Source: Nesterenkonia muleiensis
Lineage (GTDB): Bacteria > Actinomycetota > Actinomycetes > Actinomycetales > Micrococcaceae
Assembly: GCF_003600155.1 (NCBI RefSeq)
Contig: NZ_QWLD01000018.1
Location: forward strand, 1 to 51,376
Reading direction: 5' to 3'
DNA length: 51,376 bases
In this document: positions 38,005 through 47,713 of the stretch, piece after piece
Numbering within the stretch: the stretch's first letter is position 1
Layout of the letters: each line of letters starts with the position of its first letter
Notes under the pieces: model-generated
Databases searched by the model: none
What the model was told of the DNA's origin: nothing
What the model saw: the letters and a program-made list of their open reading frames with translations, nothing else
Translations under genes and position numbers: made by a program

Positions 38005-38523
38005 ATCAGCAATATTCGCGCTGGCTGTGTCATCGGCACTTTTTGGGAATACCACATGGCGTTTGAACCGTACTGGGTTTTATTCCCCTTGTGAAGTGTT
38101 CTGGGTTTGGTTCCCTTCGGTTGTGAGAATCTTACACAACCCCTTTAGGAGGAAACATGCCCAGGACACACCGTCGCGTGCTGCCTTGATCAAGTCCCCG
38201 GGAAATGAACCTAGCTACGCGGGGACTTCCCAGGACCCTCGTCGCGTCTTGGACAAGCATAGAGTGAATGCGTAAGAATAGCGTAGTGAGTAAGATCATT
38301 GTGAGCCAAAGCACGTCTAGCCTTCATTGGGTTAAACATCCGGTCCCATCTACCTGGGGTGGCGTCATGAATAATCCACTCGGAAGCATCAACCTGCCCA
38401 GTGCTCACCCCGCTGCTTCTGCCGGGTGCCATCGGTTCACCGGAGAATCCCAGCACCAGCATCTCGACCCAAGCGCTCCACCGCCCTGGACAACATCCCC
38501 TGTATTATACTCTGAGGTACTCT
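38005..38523. other. Left junction of the lower-GC island
   Basis: A 519-bp gap with no recognised gene. It contains AAGTCCCC (38192-38199) / GGGGACTT (38221-38228), an 8-bp stem with a 21-base loop, and an imperfect direct repeat CCCAGGAC...CGTCGCGT starting at 38160 and 38229. A tiny frame ATGCCCAGG... with AGGAGG before it ends after 10 codons. Base composition becomes visibly more AT-rich from here. Confidence 0.5.
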
Positions 38524-39243
38524 GTGTCACCGACCACCACCCCACCTGGACGTGTCCTGATCACTGGAGGCGCCAACGGCATCGGCGCAGCTATCGCCGA
38601 ACGTTGCAGTGGGGACGGCTACCAGCCGGTGGTGCTGGATCGTGAAGGCCACAACGCCATTCACTGCGATCTAGCTGATCCGTCCTCCACCATTCAAGCC
38701 TTGGAAACCGCGCTGGAGGACGGCCCCATCACCCGGTTGGTGAACAACGTGGGTGCGGTATTCCCCAACGCACTAAGCGACCAGTCCGTAGAAGAATTTG
38801 AGGCCGCCTTTGCGCTTAACCTGCGCAGTGCCTTCATCTGTGCTCAGACCTTGCTGCCACACATGCGCGAAGCCGGATTCGGGCGCATCGTCTCTATGTC
38901 ATCCCGTGCCTCATTAGGCAAGAAGCTACGCACTGCTTACTCGGCCACCAAAGCCGGGCTGCAGGGAATGACTCGCACCTGGGCTCTCGAGGAAGGTAGT
39001 CACGGGATCACCGCCAACGCGGTGGCTCCAGGACCCATCGCGACTGACTTATTCGCTCAGGCCAATCCAGCCGATGCCGCGGCTACTCACGCCATTATCA
39101 ACAACGTTCCAGTGCAGCGTATAGGCACCCCAGAAGACGTCGCACATGCTGTGAGCTACCTGCTAGATGAGCGCTCTGGTTTCTTCACCGGGCAGACGCT
39201 CTATGTGTGTGGTGGCGTGACCGTAGGAGCTTATCGTGACTGA
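38524..39243 (+). CDS. Short-chain dehydrogenase/reductase (SDR)
   Basis: A 239-residue classical SDR. NAD(P) motif GGANGIGAAIAE (residues 16-27), NNVGAVFP, catalytic SMSSRASLG...YSATKAG (Ser, Tyr, Lys), and VAPGPIATDLF. Substrate unknown; a hydroxy-acid or hydroxyacyl-CoA oxidation fits the neighbours. The GTG at 38524 has GAGGT upstream. Its end overlaps the next start by 8 bp, so the two form an operon. Confidence 0.85.
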   Translation: MSPTTTPPGRVLITGGANGIGAAIAERCSGDGYQPVVLDREGHNAIHCDLADPSSTIQALETALEDGPITRLVNNVGAVFPNALSDQSVEEFEAAFALNLRSAFICAQTLLPHMREAGFGRIVSMSSRASLGKKLRTAYSATKAGLQGMTRTWALEEGSHGITANAVAPGPIATDLFAQANPADAAATHAIINNVPVQRIGTPEDVAHAVSYLLDERSGFFTGQTLYVCGGVTVGAYRD

Positions 39244-40192
39244 CCGCACCACACCCCTGCACACCGCAGTTATCGGCGGAGGTTCCATAGGAATCGGTTT
39301 TGCCGTGGTCTTCGCCCGCGCCGGATTTACCGTAGCGGTGATGGACCCTGACCCTATACGGCGCGAGATAATTCCGAGTGAGTTCGCCGCCAAGCTGCGG
39401 ACCCTAGCCAGCCACGGTCTGTTACAGGAGTCGCTAGAAGTCCTAGAAGCACGGTTCGCCGTCCACGGGGACCTGGCGGAAGCAGCGTTGGGAGCACAGC
39501 TGATTCAGGAGTGCGTGCCCGAGCGAGTCGAACTGAAGCAGGCCCTATTCGCCTCCTTAGCCGGGCTGACCGACGAAAAGTGCATCATCGCCTCATCCTC
39601 CTCCTTCATGCCCACCTCGGTCTCCGCGAAAGACACCGGAGTCGAGCAGCGCATCTTGGTGGCCCACCCAGGCAACCCGCCGTATGCTATCCCCGTCATC
39701 GAGCTGGTACCGAACCAGCTCACTGACCCAGCGATCGTCCAACGAGCCCACTACATCTACACCCAGGCAGGAATGTCCCCTGTCATGGTGAACAAGGAGA
39801 TCGAGGGCTTCGTGTTTAACCGTTTGCAAGGCGCATTGCTGCGGGAAGCCTACGCGCTGGTCCGTGATGGCGCTGCCTCAGTTGACGACATCGACACTGT
39901 TGTCCGCGACGGCCTAGGACGTCGGTGGACCTTCATGGGTCCGTTCGAAACCGCAGATCTGAACACCCGAGGTGGTATCGCATCGCATGCTGAGAAAATG
40001 GGGCCCTCCTATCACCGGATGGGCGGAGAACGTGGAGATACCTCCGAATGGACTCCCGAGTTGATCGCCCAGGTCGAGGCTGAGCGCCGAGCTATGCTCC
40101 CTTCAGACCAGTGGGATGATCGGACGGCCTGGCGCGATGATCAGTTACTACGCCGGCTAGCTGCTGCCGAAGCGAACAAGTCCGTCCTGTGA
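39236..40192 (+). CDS. 3-hydroxyacyl-CoA dehydrogenase / lambda-crystallin-like
   Basis: A 318-residue NAD-dependent dehydrogenase. The Rossmann motif AVIGGGSIGIGFAVVFARAG opens it; SSSSFMPTSVSA and HPGNPPYAIPVIELVPN, and EGFVFNRLQGALLREAY are the signature of the CRYL1 (L-gulonate 3-dehydrogenase)/carnitine dehydrogenase branch. It probably oxidises a 3-hydroxy acid rather than a CoA ester, but that is inference. Overlap with the SDR indicates coupled expression. Confidence 0.85.
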   Translation: MTDRTTPLHTAVIGGGSIGIGFAVVFARAGFTVAVMDPDPIRREIIPSEFAAKLRTLASHGLLQESLEVLEARFAVHGDLAEAALGAQLIQECVPERVELKQALFASLAGLTDEKCIIASSSSFMPTSVSAKDTGVEQRILVAHPGNPPYAIPVIELVPNQLTDPAIVQRAHYIYTQAGMSPVMVNKEIEGFVFNRLQGALLREAYALVRDGAASVDDIDTVVRDGLGRRWTFMGPFETADLNTRGGIASHAEKMGPSYHRMGGERGDTSEWTPELIAQVEAERRAMLPSDQWDDRTAWRDDQLLRRLAAAEANKSVL

Positions 40193-40280
40193 AATGCCCT
40201 GATCAAGACACAAGATTGGCTCTTAAACTCGGCAACCAGCTCTCCCTGCCGCGCCCTTCCTCACGCATCTCGCGACGGGG

Positions 40281-41510
40281 TCAAAGGCGCTCGAAGATCA
40301 TAGCCATTCCCTGACCACCAGCGGTGCACATGGTTTCCAGTCCATACTGCTTATCGGTGAATTCCAGGCCGTTAAGCAGGGTCGCCATGATACGAACACC
40401 GGTCATTCCGTAGGGGTGTCCTACTGCAATGGCTCCGCCGTTAATATTGAGTCTGTCCTCTCCTAAGCCCAATTCACGCGCACAGCCGATAACCTGGGCA
40501 GCGAAGGCCTCATTGATCTCTACCAGGTCAATGTCCTTCATCGTCATTCCTGCGTGGACCAGCGCCTGCTTCGATGCCTCAATCGGACCCAACCCCATGA
40601 TCTCAGGGGAAAGGCTCGAGACTCCCGTGGAAACGATGCGAGCCAAGGGCTTGAGTCCCAGCTGTTTCGCCTTGGCGCCGCTGACGATAACTGAAGCTGC
40701 AGCTCCGTCGTTGAGTGGACAAGCGTTTCCAGCCGTTACCGTTCCATTCTCCCGAAACACAGGCTTGAGTTGGCTGACTGCTTCAATGGTAGTTCCGAAG
40801 CGTGGGCTATCATCCTGGGCAACCACGGTGCCGTCTGGAAGGGTCAACGGGGTGATTTCACGCTCGTAGAAGCCAGCTCTGATGGCCGCTTCAGCGCGAT
40901 TCTGACTCTGCACCGCCCATTGATCCTGCTCCTGGCGGCTTATACCCAGAAACTGCGCAACGTTCTCAGCAGTCTGACCCATGGAGACATATGCATCAGG
41001 CCGCAGACCTTGCTCTCGTGGTTCTGACCATGTACCTTCACCCCTAGCGAGAGACTGAGTACGTTCGGCGCCCTCGGCAAAGATAGGGTTCTTGGTGTGG
41101 GGCCAAGAATCTGGAGTTCCTTTGTGAAAACGCGAGACAGCTTCCACACCGGCTGAGATGAACGCATCGCCCTCCCCGGCTTTGATGGCGTGGAATGCCA
41201 TCCTGCTGGTCTGCAGAGATGAAGCACAATATCGCTGTACCGTAGTAGCTGGAACCCAGTCCATGTCCAGTATTTCAGCGACGATGCGCCCAACGTTAAA
41301 ACCATTTTCGCCTCCAGGCTGTCCACACCCCATCATCATGTCGTAGAGATCATGAGTATCTAGTTCTGGGACCTGATCCAATGCGGCCCGAACCATTTGG
41401 GCTGCCATGTCATCGCCACGCATACCCGTGAGTGAGCCTTTTCTCGCACGACCGATCGGCGAGCGTGCGATGGAAACGATCACCGCATCGTTCTTGTGAA
41501 AGCTACTCAT
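40281..41510 (-). CDS. Thiolase (acetyl-CoA acyltransferase)
   Basis: A 409-residue thiolase. The nucleophilic Cys is in QRYCASSLQTSRMA, the His in NINGGAIAVGHPYGMTGVR, and the second Cys in ETMCTAGGQGMAMIFERL. Cleaves 3-ketoacyl-CoA to acetyl-CoA and shortened acyl-CoA. It is the last gene of the minus-strand operon and overlaps the MaoC stop by 1 bp (TAATG). Confidence 0.92.
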   Translation of the reverse strand: MSSFHKNDAVIVSIARSPIGRARKGSLTGMRGDDMAAQMVRAALDQVPELDTHDLYDMMMGCGQPGGENGFNVGRIVAEILDMDWVPATTVQRYCASSLQTSRMAFHAIKAGEGDAFISAGVEAVSRFHKGTPDSWPHTKNPIFAEGAERTQSLARGEGTWSEPREQGLRPDAYVSMGQTAENVAQFLGISRQEQDQWAVQSQNRAEAAIRAGFYEREITPLTLPDGTVVAQDDSPRFGTTIEAVSQLKPVFRENGTVTAGNACPLNDGAAASVIVSGAKAKQLGLKPLARIVSTGVSSLSPEIMGLGPIEASKQALVHAGMTMKDIDLVEINEAFAAQVIGCARELGLGEDRLNINGGAIAVGHPYGMTGVRIMATLLNGLEFTDKQYGLETMCTAGGQGMAMIFERL

Positions 41511-42010
41511 TATGCTTCACCGTGCTGTATCAGTCGCGTACCTGGAATCACGCTGATGAACTCCGTAATGCACACAGGTTTCACGATACCTTCGGCCTCA
41601 ACCCGCACCTCAAACTTCAATTGGATACCGCTGGAAGCTTGGGCAAATGATTTCAAAGTGGTGAAGCCACGAAGGACGGAATCTGTTGGAACGGAAGCGG
41701 GGAACCGCACTCGATCAAGACCGTAGTTGAGTCGGCTCGGAGCATCCTCAATGTTGAGCAATTGCTGGTTCATCCCGGCGGTCAGCGAAAGCACCAGGAA
41801 ACCGTGGGCAATGGTGGTTCCGACTGGGGTGCTTGCTGCTCTTTCCGGATCGGTATGAATCCACTGCCAATCACCAGTGGCTTCAGCAAACAGATTAATG
41901 CGTTCCTGAGTCATCGTGATGGGCTCAGATGGTCCCAGCTCGACATCGATAATCTCGTTGAGCTGAGCAATCGTGATGGTTTTCTTCAGGAGAGGGTTTT
42001 CTCTAGTCAT
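41510..42010 (-). CDS. MaoC-family dehydratase
   Basis: A 166-residue single-hotdog protein with the hydratase motif: FAEATGDWQWIHTDPERA (catalytic Asp and His) and TTIAHGFLVLSL. Likely hydrates an enoyl-CoA to the 3-hydroxyacyl-CoA. It is coupled to thiolase and 5 bp from the next gene. Confidence 0.9.
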   Translation of the reverse strand: MTRENPLLKKTITIAQLNEIIDVELGPSEPITMTQERINLFAEATGDWQWIHTDPERAASTPVGTTIAHGFLVLSLTAGMNQQLLNIEDAPSRLNYGLDRVRFPASVPTDSVLRGFTTLKSFAQASSGIQLKFEVRVEAEGIVKPVCITEFISVIPGTRLIQHGEA

Positions 42011-42015
42011 GGTGC

Positions 42016-42921
42016 TTATTCCTTCACCAGGTTATCTGCCGAGAGGGGACCATCGGCTTGGGCAACGAATACAGTTCTGCCACTTTCCGTGTGTGCTTCG
42101 ATGGCGCAGAGCACCCGCGGGGACTCACCCGGAATGACTCGCTGAAAAGTAGGAACCAGCGTGACGGATTCACCGGTAATGCTGCTGCCGGTGATCTTGG
42201 CAACCAGTCGCCCAGAGGACATCCATTCAAGAGGTGAGGACAGACGGGTCATGACTTGAGAAGCCAGTTCAAAAAGATACATCCCCTGCAGGATGGTCCC
42301 GCCGAAGAACTTCTCTGCCACCACCGGATCAGTGTGAATTGGGCCATCCGTGGCGGTGACACGCCCAAAATCATCCAGCAACTGCTGTTCAACGGTGAAC
42401 TCGACCGGCACCATGTGCAGTTCCGGAATCGTTTCGTCGGAGTTCTTTCCCCCATCGAAGAGCCCGAATTCGAAGGTCTTCGGCGCTGTCGAATCACGTT
42501 CATCAACCTTGCCCGGAATAACAAAGCTCTTGTAAGCAGTCAGCACATGATCGTCTCCAGTGAAGACACGATATTCAAGGGTAAAGTTGCGCTTTCCTCG
42601 ACGTACGCTCCGATCGCCCACGACTATGAGAACTCTCACCGGAAGTTCTGGATTGGAAAGACCATGAAATTCCACGGCTTCCTTAGCATGCACTGTTCCT
42701 TGAGGCATTCTCACATAGGCTTTGACGGCGTGCAGGGTGTCATAAGCCAAAGTAGCGAAAACAGTTTCGTCGTACACCTGTCCTGCGGGATCGACAATGC
42801 TTTGAAATTCTCGTACATGATCAACATCGAATATCGGGTGATACTCCCCAAGCACGTCACCGACGATCAAGTTATCCCACGAGAGCAGTTGTTGTAATTC
42901 CATTCGTTTTGTTCCACTCAC
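42016..42921 (-). CDS. Double-hotdog MaoC-like protein
   Basis: A 301-residue protein made of two hotdog halves. The C-terminal half has VTATDGPIHTDPVVAEKFFGGTILQGMYLFELAS, like MaoC but without the usual GDxN catalytic Asp, so activity is doubtful. The N-terminal half (DHVREFQSIVDPAGQVYDETVF) is diverged. It overlaps the acyl-CoA synthetase by 4 bp (ATGA-type). Could be a hydratase partner or thioesterase-like enzyme. Confidence 0.75.
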   Translation of the reverse strand: MSGTKRMELQQLLSWDNLIVGDVLGEYHPIFDVDHVREFQSIVDPAGQVYDETVFATLAYDTLHAVKAYVRMPQGTVHAKEAVEFHGLSNPELPVRVLIVVGDRSVRRGKRNFTLEYRVFTGDDHVLTAYKSFVIPGKVDERDSTAPKTFEFGLFDGGKNSDETIPELHMVPVEFTVEQQLLDDFGRVTATDGPIHTDPVVAEKFFGGTILQGMYLFELASQVMTRLSSPLEWMSSGRLVAKITGSSITGESVTLVPTFQRVIPGESPRVLCAIEAHTESGRTVFVAQADGPLSADNLVKE

Positions 42922-44675
42922 CTTGATGAAGAAATACTGTCTGGTTGCGGTAGATCGGCTTTCCGAATCTTGCCTGTGGCTGTTTTAGGAAGTTTTTGCA
43001 TCAAATGGATCGTAGGAACCTTATAGGTGGCCATGTGCTCACGACCCCACTGTTCCAGCTCCTCAGCCGTCACGTCCGCCTCTGAGCGCAACTGAACGAA
43101 AGCATGGACACTCTGACCCTTCTTATCGTCGGGATGCCCGACGACGGCTACTGTCTCCACTTCAGAGTGACGAGCCATCAACACCTCGACCTCACTGGGG
43201 AAGACGCTCATGCCGTTGACTTTGAGCATCTCCTTTTGTCGCCCCAGATAATGCAATGCACCTTCAGGGGAGATCTTTCCGATGTCCCCTGTCAATACCC
43301 AACCATCTCTCAGCGATTCTTTGGTTTTCTCATCCGCTTGCCAATATCCATTGAAGTTCGATGGTGAGCGCAAGGCGATCTCTCCTGAGTCACCGATCGG
43401 CAGAGGCTCGTGGGTCTTCGGATCGATGACCAAAAAATCCGTTCCCGGCATGGGAAGCCCCACAAAAATCGGCTCACTGTGCAGGTCAAAGTCATCAATG
43501 TCGAACCCTGTGGTAAAGGTATTGGAAGTATGAGTCTCAGTCGCGCCGAAACCAGACTCCCGAAGAACACTGTTGCCACCGGTCGCTTTCTCCCACTGCC
43601 GCCGAATTTCCTCGGAGAGTCGGCGCGAGAAAGACATAGCTCGCAAATGACGTAGAGAACCGAGCTGACGGGCAGGGTCTTCAGCTCTTTCCAACAATTC
43701 CAGATAACTCTCGACAACACTGCTCATCGCTGTCACCTGATATTCTTCGATAGCCTGCAGTGCAGTGACGACGTCCCAGCGTGCCAGCAGCACAACGGTG
43801 GCTCCAGAAAACAACGGTGCAAGAATGCCGTTGTTTTCACCTGAAATCCAAAAGACCGGGGTGAATGCGAGTACTACTTCTCGCTCCTCAGCTTTCTTAC
43901 CGATCAGGCCCCATGCAAAGGCACAATTGTGGCCAGCCACTACCATGTTTCCTTGCGTATGCATGCACCCTTTGGGAACACCAGTTGTCCCGCCTGTGTA
44001 GTTCAAAGCGGCCAGCGCGCTCGCATCATCCCGAATCGGGTGCAGCGCAGGGCCAGCGATGAGCTCAGTCCAATCGCTGTGAGTCAGTTCCTCAGCATCA
44101 TCCGGCTTTAGGATCTTAGGAAGCCGCATGATGACATCACCTGAGATCAATTCTCGGATTTCCAGGACCACAACATGCTTCACTGTCTCCAAGTCAGAAG
44201 TTTGAACGATGTCCAGCAGGAAATTGGGACTGATGATGACACTGATGCCGGCATCGTTTGCTTCGTATTCCAGCTCAGCACGCTTAAACATCGGGTTGAT
44301 CGGAACATGGACAGCTCCCGCTTTCAGGGTGCCCAGCATCAGGACGATGAACTGCGGACAGTTCGGCAAGAACAGACCGACCCTGTCTCCACGTTGCACC
44401 CCCTTGCGCTGTAACCATCCAGCAAAGTTATCGCTCCATTGGTCCAGCTGTGCATAGGTGATGGTAGTTCCATAGAACTCGATAGCGGGATGATCCGTGT
44501 ACTTCTTGACATTCGTTCGAAAAATCTCGACGAATGTTCTCTCGCTGATCTCCTCAGGAAAATCCCGGGGGACATGCTCCGGCCAGCTCAGCTCTTGCCG
44601 CATGCGAAGTTCACGTCGCTGAGTTTCGACCCGCTCACTCCAACTCTGCTGATTAGATGTGACGGCCACCGGCAA
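42918..44675 (-). CDS. Acyl-CoA synthetase (AMP-forming ligase)
   Basis: A 585-residue adenylate-forming enzyme. P-loop NYTGGTTGVPKGCMHT, FGATETHT in the A5 position, the hinge segment DGWVLTGDIG, and the C-terminal catalytic Lys region PKTATGKIRKADL. Length and order of motifs match FadD-like ligases. Presumably activates the acid brought in by the transporter. It overlaps the SDR upstream by 23 bp. Confidence 0.92.
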   Translation of the reverse strand: MPVAVTSNQQSWSERVETQRRELRMRQELSWPEHVPRDFPEEISERTFVEIFRTNVKKYTDHPAIEFYGTTITYAQLDQWSDNFAGWLQRKGVQRGDRVGLFLPNCPQFIVLMLGTLKAGAVHVPINPMFKRAELEYEANDAGISVIISPNFLLDIVQTSDLETVKHVVVLEIRELISGDVIMRLPKILKPDDAEELTHSDWTELIAGPALHPIRDDASALAALNYTGGTTGVPKGCMHTQGNMVVAGHNCAFAWGLIGKKAEEREVVLAFTPVFWISGENNGILAPLFSGATVVLLARWDVVTALQAIEEYQVTAMSSVVESYLELLERAEDPARQLGSLRHLRAMSFSRRLSEEIRRQWEKATGGNSVLRESGFGATETHTSNTFTTGFDIDDFDLHSEPIFVGLPMPGTDFLVIDPKTHEPLPIGDSGEIALRSPSNFNGYWQADEKTKESLRDGWVLTGDIGKISPEGALHYLGRQKEMLKVNGMSVFPSEVEVLMARHSEVETVAVVGHPDDKKGQSVHAFVQLRSEADVTAEELEQWGREHMATYKVPTIHLMQKLPKTATGKIRKADLPQPDSISSSR

Positions 44676-45396
44676 CCTCCAAAACCACTCCAGTTATGTA
44701 GCTGCTCAAATCCGAGCCCAAGAATAGAGCCGCATTGGCGATATCGCGTGGATCACCAGCGCGACCCAGCGGGATCTCCTGCTCACGCTGGGTAAAGATG
44801 TCTTCAGGCATAGCCATCGTCATCGCGGTTTTGATCAGTCCAGGTTGGATGGCGTTGACACGCACTCCCTTGAAACCGACTTCCTTGGCTGCGGCTTTGG
44901 TCAATCCGACGATGCCGGCCTTGGCAGCCGCATAATTGGTCTGGCCGATGTTTCCGACCTTGCCAGAGATGGACGAGAGATTCACAATAGCGCCCTGGCC
45001 CTGCTCACGCATGACGTCAGCTGCGCTTTTGGTCCCAAGCCAGCAACCTAGCAAGTGAACCTGGATCACTTGGTTGAATTCGGCAAGAGTCATCCGGCGC
45101 ATGGTGGCGTCTCGGGTAATTCCCGCGTTGTTCACCATGACATCGATAGAGCCGAACTTCTCCACCGCACCATCAACTAGGACGTGCATCTCTTCGGGAG
45201 ACGTCACATCGCACCGTATTGCAGATGCCGTAAAACCAGCAACGTCGAGTTCGGCTGCAGCATTCTCTGCACCTTCTCCGTTGATGTCGGATACCACCAC
45301 TGAAGCTCCCTGTTCGGCAAAGACCTGGCAGATCTCACGGCCGATACCTTGGCTACCACCAGTGACGACAGCTACTCTTCCATCCAGCAATTTCAT
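44653..45396 (-). CDS. FabG-like SDR, 3-ketoacyl reductase/3-hydroxyacyl dehydrogenase
   Basis: A 247-residue SDR. GGSQGIGREICQ (cofactor), NNAGITRDATMRR, NLSSISGKVGNIGQTNYAAAKAG (Ser, Tyr, Lys) and NAIQPGLIKTAMT. It is closest to 3-oxoacyl reductases; in this catabolic setting it would oxidise the 3-hydroxyacyl-CoA. First gene of the minus operon; GAGAGGAA precedes the ATG. Confidence 0.9.
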   Translation of the reverse strand: MKLLDGRVAVVTGGSQGIGREICQVFAEQGASVVVSDINGEGAENAAAELDVAGFTASAIRCDVTSPEEMHVLVDGAVEKFGSIDVMVNNAGITRDATMRRMTLAEFNQVIQVHLLGCWLGTKSAADVMREQGQGAIVNLSSISGKVGNIGQTNYAAAKAGIVGLTKAAAKEVGFKGVRVNAIQPGLIKTAMTMAMPEDIFTQREQEIPLGRAGDPRDIANAALFLGSDLSSYITGVVLEVAGGRHI

Positions 45397-45484
45397 GAGA
45401 TCTTCCTCTCGAAGGCATTACGCGTGCTACCGGCTAAGGATGCGATGATCACGACAGATCGTAATGTTGCTCACATCCATCACC

Positions 45485-45502
45485 TAAATATACAATATAT
45501 TA
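45485..45502 (-). promoter_or_regulatory. Putative GntR operator A
   Basis: TAAATATACAATATATTA, inverted AATATA arms around CAA. An exact reverse-complement copy occurs at 46609-46626. It lies 89 bp before the FabG-like gene of the minus operon. Confidence 0.75.
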
Positions 45503-45658
45503 TTCCTACTGAAATAGGAATCCCCGAAATTTCCTGCTGGCACCCCTGGCATGCGAGCAAAGACACGCGCGACAGCCTCCTCGCTCAACTTTCCGCTGAG
45601 TAGCCGAAGGGCATGTTTGTGACGTTAGAATATTTGATATGCGATTCTGGAATGTGCC

Positions 45659-46354
45659 GTGATGCCAATCAACAACGCATCCGGCTTTCAGCGGAAACAG
45701 CTCAGCAATCACATTGCGGAGCACATTCGCGCCGAAATCTTGGAGGGCGTGCATCGGCCAGGTGAGTTCTTACGCCTTGACGACATCGCACAGAATCTCG
45801 GGGTCAGTGTCACTCCCGTCAGAGAAGCGTTCATGGCTTTGAGTGTGGAGGGGTTCGTTCGTCACGCGGAACGACGCGGCTTCCTCGTTTCCACGCTCAA
45901 GCGGCGTGACTTTGAAGACCTCTATGGCCTGCTGGCCCAAGTAGCTGCACGTTTAGCTGAGCGTGCCGCCACGGCAATCACCCACAAGGAAATCGACCAG
46001 TTACGGCATATTCACAGTCGATTGGTGGAAGCTGCACAAGCCGGAAGGTTCGACGAAGTGGAACAAGCCAACGACGAATTTCACCGGGTGATCAACCGCA
46101 CCGCAGATTCCTCAAAACTTGCTTGGGTTCTCTTAGGAGTGCTGAAATATGTACCCAAACGGCTTTATGCCAACATCGCCGGCATGTCCGACATGCTCAT
46201 TGAGCAGCACGGTCGAATCCTCAAGGCCCTCGAAGATCACGATCCGCTCGAAGCATCCACCGCAATGTATGAGCACGAAGAGAAATCTATGCGAGAAGTT
46301 GTTGAAAGCCTCGAGCAACGTGGCCTTTTCAAAGCAGACGGGTCGACAGACTGA
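45659..46354 (+). CDS. GntR family regulator, FCD subtype
   Basis: A 231-residue regulator. The winged helix at residues 12-75 (NHIAEHIRAEILEGVHRPGEFLRLDDIAQNLGVSVTPVREAF) is followed by an all-helical FCD ligand domain with the metal/ligand residues of the type NDEFHRVI and EQHGRILKALEDHD. It lies between the two operons it probably represses. Start is GTG at 45659 or ATG at 45662; no strong ribosome site. Confidence 0.9.
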   Translation: MMPINNASGFQRKQLSNHIAEHIRAEILEGVHRPGEFLRLDDIAQNLGVSVTPVREAFMALSVEGFVRHAERRGFLVSTLKRRDFEDLYGLLAQVAARLAERAATAITHKEIDQLRHIHSRLVEAAQAGRFDEVEQANDEFHRVINRTADSSKLAWVLLGVLKYVPKRLYANIAGMSDMLIEQHGRILKALEDHDPLEASTAMYEHEEKSMREVVESLEQRGLFKADGSTD

Positions 46355-46464
46355 CTCCAAACGGGTCCGCGACAAGTGGACTCAGCGCTTCTTCATAGTT
46401 CCGGTAGAAGCAACCATCGTACTCTTCCGCGGCTCAGGCATCAGTCGCGCGTAGAGATGCCTGT

Positions 46465-46570
46465 CATGCGTGCCGTGGAAGTCCCTTGATCGTCTGCTCA
46501 AAGTTCACAAGCGCTGTCCGATGACCCAGCTGAACCTGACGCTCGTTATGCCACACTTTCGCTGAAGTTC
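46465..46570 (-). pseudogene. Possible IS3-type transposase C-terminal remnant
   Basis: The minus frame reads KVWHNERQVQLGHRTALVNFE, similar in pattern to the C-terminus of IS3-family OrfB (N..R....LG..T...FE). No intact gene surrounds it. The remaining gap 46355-46688 holds only this and operator B. Confidence 0.3.
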
Positions 46571-46608
46571 TGAGCAAAACTCTCCACAGCCTTCCCTTCT
46601 CTCGAGTT

Positions 46609-46626
46609 TAATATATTGTATATTTA
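46609..46626 (+). promoter_or_regulatory. Putative GntR operator B
   Basis: TAATATATTGTATATTTA, exact complement of operator A, 63 bp before tctC. Confidence 0.75.
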
Positions 46627-46688
46627 TGGGATGTGGTGATCCAGGTCACCAATCGCTGACCGACTGACCCTTGACTGAGGAGAAACCC

Positions 46689-47672
46689 ATGAGGAAGAAA
46701 CACCAGTTGCCTGCATTCACGGCCCTAATGGTCACAGGAATGATCGTCACAGGCTGCGCAGCCGGAGATGATTCTGATGCAGAGTTCCCCAGCGACACCA
46801 TTGAAATCATCGTTCCCTTCTCCGCCGGAGGTGCCAGCGATGTACAGGCTCGAGCCTTTGCGCAGGCCTATGAGGAGGCCAACGGCGATACCATTCTTGT
46901 CGTGAATCGACCCGGCGGCGGAACTTCAATTGGCACAATGGAAGCGGCCGGTGCTGACCCCGACGGACACACCCTGCTGCATTCAACTGCGTCCACGTTC
47001 ATCTCGCTACCCCTCATGGAGGAGGTTAATTTCGACACAGAAGACTTCCGCTCCATCATTAGCTACGGCGACTTGCCAACCATCGTGCTTGCCAACGCCG
47101 ACTCGGGATGGGAATCCCTCGACGATGTGTCGACGGACGCACAACTCACGATAGCCACTACAGCTCCGGGGAACGTGCTCCACCTCACCGTATCGAATTT
47201 CATCGATGAAGCCGGCGGCACCAGCACCTACCTACCCTTCGATTCCTCGAATGAAACAATCCAAGCCGTTGCCAACGGCAATGCTGACCTGGCTGGCGTG
47301 GATCCCGGACTAGCCATACCACGAATTGAATCCGGCGAAGTAGTGCCGCTGGCAGTTGCATCAACTGAACGGCTTGAAGCTCTGCCAGACGTTCCAACGT
47401 TCGAGGAAGAGGGATTCGAGCGATCGCATGATCGGTACTCACGTAGTGCGCTCACTGTGCCCGCAGACACGCCAGACGAAGCGGTCGAAGCGCTCAAAGA
47501 AGGGGCTGAGCGTGCATTCGAGACAGAGACCTGGCAGAACTACGTAAGCTCTACCTATATACATGAACCCGCTTACGAGGGCGAGGAATTCTTGGAAATC
47601 TTTGTTCCCAACGAAACCGAATGGACTCGTGAATCACTCGAATTCGCTGGAATCACGCCACGTGAACAATAG
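46689..47672 (+). CDS. tctC: TTT transporter solute-binding lipoprotein (TctC)
   Basis: A 327-residue periplasmic-type binding protein. The signal peptide ends with a lipobox VTGC. The mature protein shows the TctC landmarks IEIIVPFSAGGASDVQARAFA near the N-terminus and VVNRPGGGTSIGTMEAAGADPDG. It captures a carboxylate and passes it to TctAB. The ATG at 46689 has GAGGAG upstream; an in-frame start at 46671 is rejected. Confidence 0.92.
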   Translation: MRKKHQLPAFTALMVTGMIVTGCAAGDDSDAEFPSDTIEIIVPFSAGGASDVQARAFAQAYEEANGDTILVVNRPGGGTSIGTMEAAGADPDGHTLLHSTASTFISLPLMEEVNFDTEDFRSIISYGDLPTIVLANADSGWESLDDVSTDAQLTIATTAPGNVLHLTVSNFIDEAGGTSTYLPFDSSNETIQAVANGNADLAGVDPGLAIPRIESGEVVPLAVASTERLEALPDVPTFEEEGFERSHDRYSRSALTVPADTPDEAVEALKEGAERAFETETWQNYVSSTYIHEPAYEGEEFLEIFVPNETEWTRESLEFAGITPREQ

Positions 47673-47713
47673 TCATCGATCGTAGTTCTGCAGACTAGAG
47701 AATAGGAACAGCC

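Noticed and set aside
38192-38228. CRISPR-like repeat or attachment site at the island edge
   Set aside because: Only one hairpin and one imperfect repeat pair; no regular spacer array and no integrase gene in view.
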